Assembly: GCF_003259935.1 (NCBI RefSeq)
Contig: NZ_QLMH01000017.1
Coordinates: 1-54,631, forward strand
Length of the DNA stretch: 54,631 nucleotides
Direction: 5' to 3'
From: Paranoxybacillus vitaminiphilus
Lineage (GTDB): Bacteria; Bacillota; Bacilli; Bacillales; Anoxybacillaceae
Below the pieces are notes generated by a model. The model saw only the letters and a list, made by a program, of their open reading frames with translations. It ran no database searches and was not told the origin of the DNA. The translations under genes and the position numbers were made by a program. Every line of letters starts with the position of its first letter. Positions within the stretch are counted from its first letter, which is position 1. Shown here in pieces: positions 16,205 to 23,732 of this stretch.

Positions 16205-16564
16205 ATGAGTGTATTTTTGGTGATTCTTTTGCTTGTTCTTACTTATCATCTTTACATTCGCTATGTGCCAGTTTGCTGCATTCCGACGCTTACTTTGCAA
16301 CAGCTGCGCAGCGTGAATGATGAAAAGGTAGCCATCGTGGATTTACGCGATTATAACGACTCAAGCCCATTGCTTGTTGAAAACGCTATTCGTGTCCCGC
16401 TCGCATACTTAAAAAGAAATTATCAACAGCTGCTTTGTGAAGAAGAAGTGATTATTATCGCTTCTGATTACATTACAAAAAATATAGGGATTCGAACACT
16501 GAAACAATATGGGTTCAAAGTAAGGGGTGTATATATCGCAGTTTATCCATCTCTCACTGCTTAA
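16205..16564 (+). CDS. Membrane-anchored rhodanese-like protein lacking the catalytic cysteine
   Basis: A 119-residue protein with an N-terminal membrane segment (about residues 2-20) and a rhodanese fold: VAIVDLRDYND, NAIRVPLAYL, then IIIASDYITKNIGIRTL. Active rhodaneses carry a Cys at the start of that last loop; here Ala/Ser occupies it, so sulfurtransfer is unlikely. The ATG at 16205 is preferred because the predicted transcription start (about 16170) lies after an upstream ATG at 16142. AGAGGTG is 12 bases away. A truncated TSUP exporter gene follows. Confidence 0.65.
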   Translation: MSVFLVILLLVLTYHLYIRYVPVCCIPTLTLQQLRSVNDEKVAIVDLRDYNDSSPLLVENAIRVPLAYLKRNYQQLLCEEEVIIIASDYITKNIGIRTLKQYGFKVRGVYIAVYPSLTA

Positions 16565-16580
16565 AGTGAGAGACTTTTTT
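16551..16580 (+). terminator. Terminator of the rhodanese-like gene
   Basis: CTCTCACT and AGTGAGAG pair around GCTTAA, followed by ACTTTTTT. The hairpin includes the stop codon of the gene. Confidence 0.8.
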
Positions 16581-16665
16581 ATACCATCATTTTCGAAATA
16601 TGTTATATTATTTAAAAGTGCTCTTACATCATAAAATAATTACTGCAAGAATTCGAGGGATTGCT

Positions 16666-16821
16666 TTGGAAACATCATTTTTTTTATTGACGCTAATTGG
16701 TATCCTATCCTCCTTTGTTGGTACGCTAGCAGGCGGTGCGGGTTTGATAACGTTACCTGCGATGATGCTTGTTTCCATTCTTTTTTTATTAATCGGTCAA
16801 ATACTTTATAAACTTATATAA
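16666..16821 (+). pseudogene. Truncated TSUP (TauE/SafE) family exporter
   Basis: The frame from TTG 16666 reads FVGTLAGGAGLITLPAMMLV, the first signature of TSUP sulfite/sulfoacetate exporters, then jumps after about 38 residues to a hydrophobic tail ILFLLIGQILYKLI and stops. Intact members have about 250 residues and 8 membrane segments. An internal deletion joining the start and end of the gene is the simplest reading. A rhodanese next to a TSUP gene is a known sulfur-detoxification pairing. Confidence 0.55.
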
Positions 16822-16825
16822 CAGC

Positions 16826-16917
16826 GAGGCTGACCGAAGCAAAGTGTCTGACCTCACGCATCTATAATCTCATGTTATGGTGGGTCTGACACTTAGCTTT
16901 TAGGTCAGTCCTTTTTT
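16826..16917. repeat. Dispersed hairpin repeat, copy 4
   Basis: GAGGCTGACCGAAGCAAAGTG then TCTGACCTCACGC at the left; GGTGGGTCTGACACTTAGCT then TTTAGGTCAGTCC at the right, followed by seven Ts. With this T-run it can work as a terminator on the plus strand. Confidence 0.8.
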
Positions 16918-16931
16918 TATAAATTAATATA

Positions 16932-16948
16932 TGTAATAAAATATGACA
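16932..16948 (+). promoter_or_regulatory. TnrA/GlnR-type site 1
   Basis: TGTAATAAAATATGACA matches every fixed position of the TnrA/GlnR consensus TGTNANAWWWTNTNACA. It is centred about 44 bp upstream of a start point inferred from a TATTAT element at 16972-16977, close to the position from which TnrA activates. Confidence 0.7.
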
Positions 16949-17024
16949 AGAAAAATTCGTTTTATCATCGTTATTATTCAATTTTTAGAAAAATCATATA
17001 AAAAGGTTGAAAATTTTATTTTTA

Positions 17025-17041
17025 TGTAATATATTATTACA
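17025..17041 (+). promoter_or_regulatory. TnrA/GlnR-type site 2
   Basis: TGTAATATATTATTACA is a second exact match to TGTNANAWWWTNTNACA. It lies 36 bp before the amtB start codon, downstream of the inferred promoter, a position suited to repression, for example by GlnR. Confidence 0.7.
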
Positions 17042-17077
17042 TAAAAAGTTATCAAAAATAACAAAGGAGGATGTGAA

Positions 17078-18397
17078 ATGGATTTAAAAGAACTATCAAT
17101 GGGACTTGATTCATTATGGGTGATGGTGGCAACGATATTGGTCATTGGGATGCAGGTGGGCTTTGCGTTGTTAGAGGCAGGTTCAACGCGAATGAAAAAC
17201 TCCGCACATGTCGCCGGCAAGCAAATTTTAAGTTTTGCGATTGCTTCGATCGCGTTTTGGGCTGTTGGCTTTGCTGTTACATTTGGTAAAGGAAATCCAT
17301 TTATCGGAACAGAAGGATGGTTTTTAAAAGAAGGAAAAGATACATTTGCTTCGCTTGACTGGGCCAATGTTCCGCTTTCTTTAAAGTTTCTGTTTCAATT
17401 AGCCTTTGTTGGTGTATCTTTAGCGATTGCTTGGGGAGGATTTGCCGAGCGCGCTAAATTATCTGTGTACTTTATTTTTGGGATAATTTTTACAATAGCG
17501 ATTTATCCGGTCATTGGCCATTGGGTGTGGGGCGGCGGCTGGTTAGGATCAATGGGAATGCAGGATTTTGCGGGCTCCACGGTCGTTCATTTGCAGGGAG
17601 CGATTGCTGCCCTAATCGCTACGATTTTGCTTGGACCGCGAATCGGTAAATTCAATAAAGATAAGACACCGAATATGATTCCGGGTCACAACCAAGTATA
17701 TACGGTCATTGGCGGACTGGTTTTATGGATCGGATGGTTTGGTTTTAACGCAGGAAGTACGATGGGAACAGCCGATGGTTTCTTTGGTTATGTAGCGTTA
17801 ACAACGAACTTAGCTGCTGCCGCCGGAGCGGTTGCTGCGATTTTAACCGCGAAAATCTTAGTTGGAAAAGCGGATATCCCAGCGATGGTCAATGGAGTAT
17901 TGGCAGCTCTCGTTGCGATTACAGCAGCATGTGCATTCGTTGAGCCTTGGGCAGCTGTTGTTATCGGCGCTGCAGCCGGTTCATTTACGTTTTGGACTTC
18001 TGTCTATTTTGAAAAGAAGGGAATCGATGATCCGGTTTGTGCGTTTTCTGTGCATGGGATTGCAGGTATTATCGGCACAATTTCAACAGGCTTTTTTGCT
18101 TCCCCGCGATTGGTAGAAATCACAGGGATTGGTAAGGCAGGATTATTGTATGGCGGCGGTTTTGAGCAACTAATTGTACAGACAGTAGGAGTCATCGGAG
18201 CGGCTGTGTATGTAGCGATTGTCTCATTTATTGTGTTGTTCGTACTGAAAAAGACAATTGGTCTCCGCGTCACAGCAGAACAAGAAATTTCCGGGTTGGA
18301 TATTAGTGAACACGGTTCTTACGGCTACCCTGAACAGCTTGATCCTGCGTACATGAATGCGGTGAATTTGAAGACAACAAACGCTTCGTCTCATTAA
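17078..18397 (+). CDS. amtB: AmtB ammonium transporter
   Basis: A 439-residue Amt family channel with about 11 membrane segments. The pore histidines are present: His171 in STVVHLQG and His326 in FSVHGIAG. The conserved GFALLEAG, HWVWGGGWL and FGFNAGST motifs are intact. RBS AAAGGAGG. Two exact TnrA/GlnR sites lie upstream, so expression under nitrogen limitation is expected. No glnK (PII) follows, unlike the usual nrgA-nrgB arrangement; instead a GlnD-like nucleotidyltransferase gene lies downstream of a terminator. Confidence 0.93.
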   Translation: MDLKELSMGLDSLWVMVATILVIGMQVGFALLEAGSTRMKNSAHVAGKQILSFAIASIAFWAVGFAVTFGKGNPFIGTEGWFLKEGKDTFASLDWANVPLSLKFLFQLAFVGVSLAIAWGGFAERAKLSVYFIFGIIFTIAIYPVIGHWVWGGGWLGSMGMQDFAGSTVVHLQGAIAALIATILLGPRIGKFNKDKTPNMIPGHNQVYTVIGGLVLWIGWFGFNAGSTMGTADGFFGYVALTTNLAAAAGAVAAILTAKILVGKADIPAMVNGVLAALVAITAACAFVEPWAAVVIGAAAGSFTFWTSVYFEKKGIDDPVCAFSVHGIAGIIGTISTGFFASPRLVEITGIGKAGLLYGGGFEQLIVQTVGVIGAAVYVAIVSFIVLFVLKKTIGLRVTAEQEISGLDISEHGSYGYPEQLDPAYMNAVNLKTTNASSH

Positions 18398-18410
18398 GAA
18401 AACAATAAAG

Positions 18411-18466
18411 CGGCTGACTGATACACAAAATTGCTGCGGTTAGCTTGTGTGTAGTCAGCCGTTTTT
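18411..18466 (+). terminator. Terminator after amtB
   Basis: CGGCTGACT and AGTCAGCCG pair, with inner ACACAA/TTGTGT, followed by TTTTTT. Its arm GGCTGACT resembles the dispersed repeat arms, so it may derive from that family. The next gene starts 16 bases after it. Confidence 0.75.
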
Positions 18467-18482
18467 TAGAGGATGGTGAAAA

Positions 18483-19538
18483 ATGGATGAAATGAAAACA
18501 TTGCTAACAGAAATAAGTCGAGCCAATTCGCTTGTGGAGCTGAAGGGACTTCATGAGAAGCTGGAGAGGAAAATGAAGGAACAATTAAAAGGATATAATG
18601 TGCCGGAAGAGTTTGTTTATTCATTGTCTGAAGTGCATGATACTATTGTGAAAAAAGCTTTGTATTTTGCTGAATGTGAAACTGCACATTCCAAGGTTGG
18701 AGAACGGCCGAAAACGTGGTGTTGGTTTGTAATGGGAAGCATGGGAAGGAGAGAAGCGACAATTTGGACGGATCAAGACAATGGAATTTTATTTGACTGT
18801 GAGCAAGGGAAAGAACAAAAGTGTTATGCGTATATTCAGCAGTTTGCTGCAGTAGGGACAAAATATTTACAAGCTGTCGGTTATCCGTTTTGTCCGGGGA
18901 ATGTGATGGCGACCAATCCACGCTGGTGCAATTCACTTCAAGATTGGCGCAAAAAAATTTATAACTACCTTGCTGATCATTTCCCTAACGATATTCGCTT
19001 TTTATTAATGGCAGTGGACATGCGGCCGATTTATGGAGAGTTTCAATTAGCGGAAGAGGAAAAACAACGGATGACAGAGCTGATTTATCAACGCCCGATC
19101 ATTTTAAAAAGAATCGGCGAACATTCATTATTTCCGAAGCTCCCCCTTGGGTTGTTTGGTCATTTTTTAGAAGAACGCTATGGCCCGTATTATGGACAGT
19201 TCAATTTAAAGCATAGCGGATATGTCCAGCTTATTAACTGTGTAAAGTTTCTTTGTTTATTTGAAAATATCACAGCGGAAACAACGTTAGAACGGATAGA
19301 GAAATTAAAGACAAAGGGAGCGATACCTCATGCACTACTCGAAGATACTAAATATGCCTTTTTACAATGTTTATATTTTCGCTTGAAATATGACGCACAA
19401 TACGGACAGCATGACTATTATATTCACGGTGAAAAGCTGAATAAAGAAGAGCGATGGAAACTGAAAAAAGTGATGAAGACGGCGAAAAAGCTGCAGCGCT
19501 TCGTTTTGAAAAAGGCCGGTGGAATGAAGGATGTATGA
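18483..19538 (+). CDS. DUF294 / GlnD-like nucleotidyltransferase domain protein
   Basis: A 351-residue protein. A helical N-terminal region is followed by a nucleotidyltransferase core: GSMGRRE (residues 85-91) and TDQDN (96-100), the GSxxRxE...TDxD pattern of the DUF294/GlnD-type pol-beta fold with metal-binding Asp96 and Asp98-region acids. The C-terminal half (150-351) is helical, matching DUF294_C. No CBS domains or cNMP domain are present, unlike many relatives. It overlaps the exonuclease gene by 8 bases. Target unknown. RBS GAGGATGG. Confidence 0.8.
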   Translation: MDEMKTLLTEISRANSLVELKGLHEKLERKMKEQLKGYNVPEEFVYSLSEVHDTIVKKALYFAECETAHSKVGERPKTWCWFVMGSMGRREATIWTDQDNGILFDCEQGKEQKCYAYIQQFAAVGTKYLQAVGYPFCPGNVMATNPRWCNSLQDWRKKIYNYLADHFPNDIRFLLMAVDMRPIYGEFQLAEEEKQRMTELIYQRPIILKRIGEHSLFPKLPLGLFGHFLEERYGPYYGQFNLKHSGYVQLINCVKFLCLFENITAETTLERIEKLKTKGAIPHALLEDTKYAFLQCLYFRLKYDAQYGQHDYYIHGEKLNKEERWKLKKVMKTAKKLQRFVLKKAGGMKDV

Positions 19539-20271
19539 GCAACGGGGATTCCGCCAATGGGTTAGCCGCCTGTTGTCGTTAGGGCTGCCGAAGGAACAGC
19601 TGTTAGGTGTATCGGAAAATAAATACAGTGCGTTTCATCAAGAAGCTTGGATTCGTAATCTTTTAAAAGAGGCGCAAAGAAATCGGCTTCATCTTCACGT
19701 ATCATTAGAAGAGGTTCCGTTTTTTATATTGGATACAGAAACGACCGGCTTTTATCCGCAGTTAGGCGATGAAATTATTGCGATTGCTGCGGCAAAAACG
19801 ATGAACGGAACTATTCAAAATTTTTATTTTAGTCTCATTAAGCCGGGGCGAATGATTCCGCATGAAATCACTAAGCTGACGGGTATAACGGACAAAGATG
19901 TTGAATCAGCACCACGCTTAGCAGAGGAAATAACAAAATTATTGGCGTTTCTCGAAAATGGAGTGATTGTAGGCTACCACATTGGCCATGATCTCGTATT
20001 TATTAATCATTTTCTTTGGACACAATATAGAACGAAGCTCACCCATCGGTATTTTGAAATGAAAAGCATATTAGAAATGTTGTATGGAAAAGGGGCATTT
20101 CCAACACTTGATGATGCGCTTCACTATTACTCCATTTATTGCGAAAAACGGCATACGGCAGATGGAGATGTAAGGGCGATGACTGAACTATGGGGATATT
20201 TGCTTCAGGAACTGAGGCAAAATGGAATAGAGACGCTGCATGATTTGTACAGCGCCCTAAGCTTATGTTGA
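19531..20271 (+). CDS. DEDDh 3'-5' exonuclease (DnaQ/PolC-epsilon type)
   Basis: A 246-residue protein. After a 60-residue helical N-terminal extension comes a DEDDh exonuclease: Exo I DTETTGF (Asp68, Glu70), Exo II GYHIGHDLVFINHFL, Exo III HTADGDVRAM with the H-x4-D signature. All metal-binding acids are visible. Substrate (DNA or RNA) cannot be told. The gene starts inside the end of the nucleotidyltransferase gene (ATG four bases before its TGA), so the two are translationally coupled. Confidence 0.85.
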   Translation: MYEQRGFRQWVSRLLSLGLPKEQLLGVSENKYSAFHQEAWIRNLLKEAQRNRLHLHVSLEEVPFFILDTETTGFYPQLGDEIIAIAAAKTMNGTIQNFYFSLIKPGRMIPHEITKLTGITDKDVESAPRLAEEITKLLAFLENGVIVGYHIGHDLVFINHFLWTQYRTKLTHRYFEMKSILEMLYGKGAFPTLDDALHYYSIYCEKRHTADGDVRAMTELWGYLLQELRQNGIETLHDLYSALSLC

Positions 20272-20457
20272 ATTTGTCATATTTTTACCTGTCAATCGGA
20301 AGATAAGAAGATACATGAAAGCATCATTTAATAACTTTTTTATATAAAAAATTGTAAAAGACCGGGGCAAAGGATCATATTCATTTCTCTTTCCCATTCA
20401 GCAGGTTATGCGTGTTATTTTTTTTAAAATAGAATTAGAATTGAATACAAAATAAAA

Positions 20458-20537
20458 GGGCTGACTAGTGTCAATCCCTACAATTACAATACGATTTGCG
20501 TATCGTTTGTAAGAGTGGACACTTATGAGTCAGTCCG
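20458..20537. repeat. Dispersed hairpin repeat, copy 5 (reverse orientation)
   Basis: GGGCTGACTAGTGTC at the left and GGACACTTATGAGTCAGTCC at the right; inner ACAATACGAT/ATCGTTTGT arms also pair. The right end overlaps the stop codon of a 24-codon minus-strand ORF. Confidence 0.7.
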
Positions 20538-20604
20538 CTTGCTCTGAAAGCTTTTCATAATACTCCTCTAAAATAGAAATGATTTCAATATACGGCGGAA
20601 TCAT
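20530..20604 (-). pseudogene. Short ORF cut off by a hairpin repeat
   Basis: ATG at 20604 with GAGAGG upstream reads MIPPYIEIISILEEYYEKLS then EQAD and stops at a TGA that belongs to the repeat arm. It looks like the N-terminal part of a real protein truncated by the repeat. The family is not recognised. Confidence 0.35.
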
Positions 20605-20669
20605 GTAAAATGCCTCTCTTTTTTTTATTTGTTATTGCTATTATGGACGAAAGGAAAATTTTTTAAACG

Positions 20670-21173
20670 TTATACTTCAGGAGTAGGGGTTGGTTTTCCG
20701 TATCCTTCTTTATATTTTTCATCAATCATTTTACGGATTTCTTTTACAGATTTTCCGTTGTTAAATTCATAAATCGATTCAGCAGCAATTTCCAGGCAAA
20801 CTCCGCATTTTGTTGCATGGTCGTCCCATGTTACTGAGCCGTCCTTTTTATTTTCAAACACAAAACAATCATAGTTGTTCATATGTCCCGCTGAATCACC
20901 GCATCCGCAATAGCATGGAAGGTTTTCGAGCAACTCTTGATGTTTTGCGGCTTGTTGGTAAAGAACAGCCATTTCTTCTTCATGTTTGCTTAAGAAGCTT
21001 GGCAAATGTTCGCTCGATTTCGTTGTCTCGCGAATATCTCCAGAGCTTGTCATATGATGAGCGGAATGCTCGTCTTTTTTTTGTGCATTTTCGTCCGCAG
21101 AGCAGGCGCTCAGCAATAAATTTACCGAGAATAGGCAAGCCGCAATGGCAAGACTGCGTTTCATCGTTTCCAT
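20670..21173 (-). CDS. PCYCGC-motif lipoprotein
   Basis: A 167-residue secreted lipoprotein. The signal peptide ends in LLLSAC (Cys24 from the first ATG), and the mature part holds PCYCGCGDSAGHMNNYDCF and later TKCGVCLEIA, the cysteine pattern of the PCYCGC family. These residues probably bind a metal, perhaps copper or iron, but this is inference. Two ATGs, 21173 and 21164, are possible; the GAGAGGG site fits neither perfectly. It stands alone, 0.5 kb from the siderophore locus. Confidence 0.8.
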   Translation of the reverse strand: METMKRSLAIAACLFSVNLLLSACSADENAQKKDEHSAHHMTSSGDIRETTKSSEHLPSFLSKHEEEMAVLYQQAAKHQELLENLPCYCGCGDSAGHMNNYDCFVFENKKDGSVTWDDHATKCGVCLEIAAESIYEFNNGKSVKEIRKMIDEKYKEGYGKPTPTPEV

Positions 21174-21412
21174 CGACCCTCTCTATCCTTTTTTCTTCAC
21201 AAAGATAACATACATGCGGTCCCATCGGCAACAAAAGTGTTTCTTTATCATGAATTTTTTGATGGATTTGAACAACCGCTGCAGCCGATTAGCAGAGAAG
21301 AATGAGTAAGAGTATAAGAAGCAAAAAGGACGGATTGCTGCAATTTAGTAAATATAGTAAAACTTATATATAAGAACAAATGTTTTTTGTTAGATCGGAG
21401 AAGGAGAATAAA

Positions 21413-21507
21413 ATGAAAATAAATGAAATACAATCAAATTGTTGCAACAAGAGTTTGAGGATGTTGAACTATTTATCTCGCAACAAGGTTTTATGCCAAA
21501 TCAATAA
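21413..21507 (+). pseudogene. Frameshifted small gene
   Basis: A strong GAGAAGGAG precedes ATG 21413 and MKINEIQ, after which a second frame continues with a protein-like IKLLQQEFEDVELFISQQGF then MPNQ and a stop. Reading straight on from the ATG gives an implausible 31-codon tail. A one- or two-base shift near 21435 is the simplest reading. The family is unknown. Confidence 0.4.
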
Positions 21508-21521
21508 AACAATCAGACGAT

Positions 21522-21562
21522 AAAAAGGTCATTCTCATAAAAAACGGAGAATAACCTTTTTT
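21522..21562. terminator. Bidirectional terminator
   Basis: AAAAAGGT-ATTCTC pairs with GAGAAT-ACCTTTTTT around a short A-rich loop. It ends the minus-strand siderophore-binding protein gene and, on the plus strand, the small frameshifted gene. Confidence 0.8.
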
Positions 21563-21576
21563 CTATTAGTTTTCTA

Positions 21577-22554
21577 TTAGTTTTCCAAGAAATATTTTTC
21601 GATATCGTCTAACATTAAATGAGCTGCTAGTACACCACCAGCTGTGTTCCAAATCGCATCGCTTACTTTATATACTTTTCCTTGTTTGGCAACATTTAAG
21701 TTTTTGAATAATGGATCGTTAATCCATTCTTCTTCCACTTTTGTCGCTTCACCGTTGCCTTCTTCATAAGTGAAGTAGAAGAGAATATCGCCGTCCATTG
21801 CCGGGATGCGTTCTTTTGTAACGCCTTTTTCTGCAAAGTCATTCACATTTTGTGATTCAGGGCGGGCAAATCCTAGTTGCTCTAAAATAACACCGGAGAA
21901 GGAATCTTTATGATAAATGCGCACATCGCCAGCCATAAAACGTACAATTGATACTTTCATATTTAGTTTGTCACCTAATTTTGCTTTTAAATCTTCAATG
22001 CGTTTGTCATATTGAGTGATTACTTCTTTTCCTTTTTCTTCTTTATTTACCGCTTTTGCGTATAACATAAAGTTTTCTTTCCAGTTACCTCTTAGCGTTT
22101 CGGCAAATACAGTAGGAGCAATCGCCTTAAGCTGCTCGTAAATTTGTTCATGGCGCATTTTATTGCCGATGATTAAATCAGGTTTTAAAGCAGCGATGGC
22201 TTCTATATTCGGCTCTCCTTCTGTCCCGAGCTCTTTTACGCCATCCATTTTGTCTTTAATATGATCATACCAAGGGTTTCCAGTCCAAGATTTAACCGCA
22301 CCAACAGGTTTTACACCAAGTGCCAATAAAGCTTCCGTTCCTTCGTTTGTTAAAATAACAACGCGTTTTGGAGTGCCTTTGATTTCAGTTGTTCCCATTG
22401 CGTGTTCAACTGTATAGGAAGTGGATTCCTCTGTTTTTGGTTCTTCTTTTTTCGGCTCGGCTTCTTCTTTTTTTGTACCGCCGCAGCCGGCAAGAACGAA
22501 AAGAAGAGCAAAAACAACGGCTGTTAGAAAAGCGAATTTGTGATGCTTAAACAT
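21577..22554 (-). CDS. Iron-siderophore ABC transporter substrate-binding lipoprotein (YfiY-like)
   Basis: A 325-residue cluster A-II binding protein. The signal peptide ends in VLAGC (Cys24), followed by a Lys/Glu-rich linker. The two lobes carry RVVILTNEGTEALLALGVKP and later IPAMDGDILFYFT, typical of FecCD-linked siderophore binders such as B. subtilis YfiY. It is transcribed divergently from the permease genes, and Fur boxes cover both promoters. It delivers ferric siderophore to the YfiZ/YfhA-like permease. Which siderophore is not evident. Confidence 0.85.
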   Translation of the reverse strand: MFKHHKFAFLTAVVFALLFVLAGCGGTKKEEAEPKKEEPKTEESTSYTVEHAMGTTEIKGTPKRVVILTNEGTEALLALGVKPVGAVKSWTGNPWYDHIKDKMDGVKELGTEGEPNIEAIAALKPDLIIGNKMRHEQIYEQLKAIAPTVFAETLRGNWKENFMLYAKAVNKEEKGKEVITQYDKRIEDLKAKLGDKLNMKVSIVRFMAGDVRIYHKDSFSGVILEQLGFARPESQNVNDFAEKGVTKERIPAMDGDILFYFTYEEGNGEATKVEEEWINDPLFKNLNVAKQGKVYKVSDAIWNTAGGVLAAHLMLDDIEKYFLEN

Positions 22555-22575
22555 TATGTATTACCCCCTGTTTTT

Positions 22576-22594
22576 GATAATGATTTTCATTTAC
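22576..22594 (-). promoter_or_regulatory. Fur box for the binding-protein gene
   Basis: GATAATGATTTTCATTTAC matches the 19-bp Fur box GATAATGATAATCATTATC at 15 of 19 positions. It lies at or after the start point of the minus-strand promoter. Confidence 0.65.
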
Positions 22595-22600
22595 AAAAAG

Positions 22601-22629
22601 ATAATAACGGCAATGAAAATCATTGTCAA
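22601..22629 (-). promoter_or_regulatory. Minus-strand promoter of the binding-protein gene with Fur box
   Basis: On the minus strand, TTGACA (22629-22624), 17 bp, TATTAT (22606-22601). The Fur 7-1-7 motif TGAAAAT-C-ATTGTCA (22614-22628) covers the -35 element and spacer. Confidence 0.7.
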
Positions 22630-22637
22630 TGCATAAT

Positions 22638-22688
22638 TGAAAATAATTTTCAAAATCATTGACACTGATAGTCATTATCAAATAAACT
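22638..22688 (+). promoter_or_regulatory. Plus-strand promoter of the permease operon with two Fur boxes
   Basis: TGAAAAT-A-ATTTTCA (22638-22652) is a perfect palindrome and TGATAGT-C-ATTATCA (22666-22680) differs from the 7-1-7 Fur motif by one base. TTGACA at 22659-22664 and TAAACT at 22683-22688 (18 bp spacer) make the promoter, so the second box lies between its elements. Confidence 0.7.
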
Positions 22689-22727
22689 TAAAATTGTAAG
22701 ATTAAGAAAAAGGAGAAAGCAGGAAAG

Positions 22728-23732
22728 ATGCTGTTAAAGACAGATAGAAATCGCTTGGTTGGCTTTATCTTTTTTGTCCTATTGCTGTTAGTCAGCATTG
22801 GGATCAGCATTGTCTATGGCTATACCGATACAAGCTGGAAAACAGCGATTGAAGCGTTTACCAATAACAACGGTTCAAATGAACATATTATTATAGAAAC
22901 GGTTCGTTTGCCGAGAGCATTGATTGCTGCTGCAGTCGGAGCCAGCTTGGCGATGGCGGGGGCATTGATGCAGGCGATGACGAAAAATCCTCTCGCTTCT
23001 CCGGGACTTTTTGGAATTAATGTCGGCGCGGGATTTTTCATTGTCTTGTTTGTCAGTTTATTTCATGTAAACTCGCTGCAAGCGTTCACTTGGCTTGCGT
23101 TTATCGGAGCGGCTTTAGCAGCGGCTGTCGTTTTCGTCATCGGGTCGCTCGGCCGTGAAGGAATGACTCCTTTAAAATTGACATTGGCGGGAGCTGCTGT
23201 TGCCGCTTTATTTTCATCGCTGACACAAGGAATTTTAACAGCGAACGAAACAGCATTAGACCAAGTGTTGTTTTGGCTTGCCGGATCGATATCCGGGAGA
23301 AAACTGGAAATGCTGCTTGCCGTTCTTCCGTATTTTGTCATTGCTTGGACAGGGGCGATCGTATTCGCAAAAAAAGTCAATGTGTTGACGATGGGAGACG
23401 ATGTGGCCCGGGGATTGGGTCAGCGAACAGAACTGGTGAAGCTGGGAATGGCTGTATTAGTTGTCCTGTTGGCTGGAGGAGCGGTAGCTGTTGCCGGTCC
23501 CATTGGATTTATCGGTATTATTGTTCCTCATTTTGCCCGTGCGCTCGTAGGAATTGATTACCGCTGGGTATTGCCGTATTGCGGAGTGCTTGGAGGCATT
23601 TTATTAATTGTTGCTGATGTGGCGGCACGATACATCATTATGCCGCAGGAAGTCCCAGTTGGCGTTATGACAGCATTTATCGGTACGCCATTCTTTATTT
23701 ACATTGCCCGTAGGGGGATTTTGGCGAAATGA
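22728..23732 (+). CDS. FecCD-type siderophore ABC permease 1 (YfiZ-like)
   Basis: A 334-residue permease with about 9-10 membrane segments. The motifs RLPRALIAAAVGASLAMAGA (residues 58-77) and GPIGFIGIIVPHFARALVG are signatures of BtuC/FecCD proteins; the second is the coupling region to the ATPase. It forms a heterodimer with the next gene. The RBS is AAAGGAG. The stop overlaps the next start (ATGA), so expression is coupled. Fur boxes lie upstream. Confidence 0.87.
   Translation: MLLKTDRNRLVGFIFFVLLLLVSIGISIVYGYTDTSWKTAIEAFTNNNGSNEHIIIETVRLPRALIAAAVGASLAMAGALMQAMTKNPLASPGLFGINVGAGFFIVLFVSLFHVNSLQAFTWLAFIGAALAAAVVFVIGSLGREGMTPLKLTLAGAAVAALFSSLTQGILTANETALDQVLFWLAGSISGRKLEMLLAVLPYFVIAWTGAIVFAKKVNVLTMGDDVARGLGQRTELVKLGMAVLVVLLAGGAVAVAGPIGFIGIIVPHFARALVGIDYRWVLPYCGVLGGILLIVADVAARYIIMPQEVPVGVMTAFIGTPFFIYIARRGILAK

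Larger units (their letters stand above)
20272..20669. other. Intergenic stretch with a repeat and a short truncated ORF
   Basis: Between the exonuclease and the PCYCGC lipoprotein lie AT-rich DNA, a hairpin repeat (20458-20537) and a 24-codon minus-strand ORF (20530-20604). I see nothing else. Confidence 0.6.
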
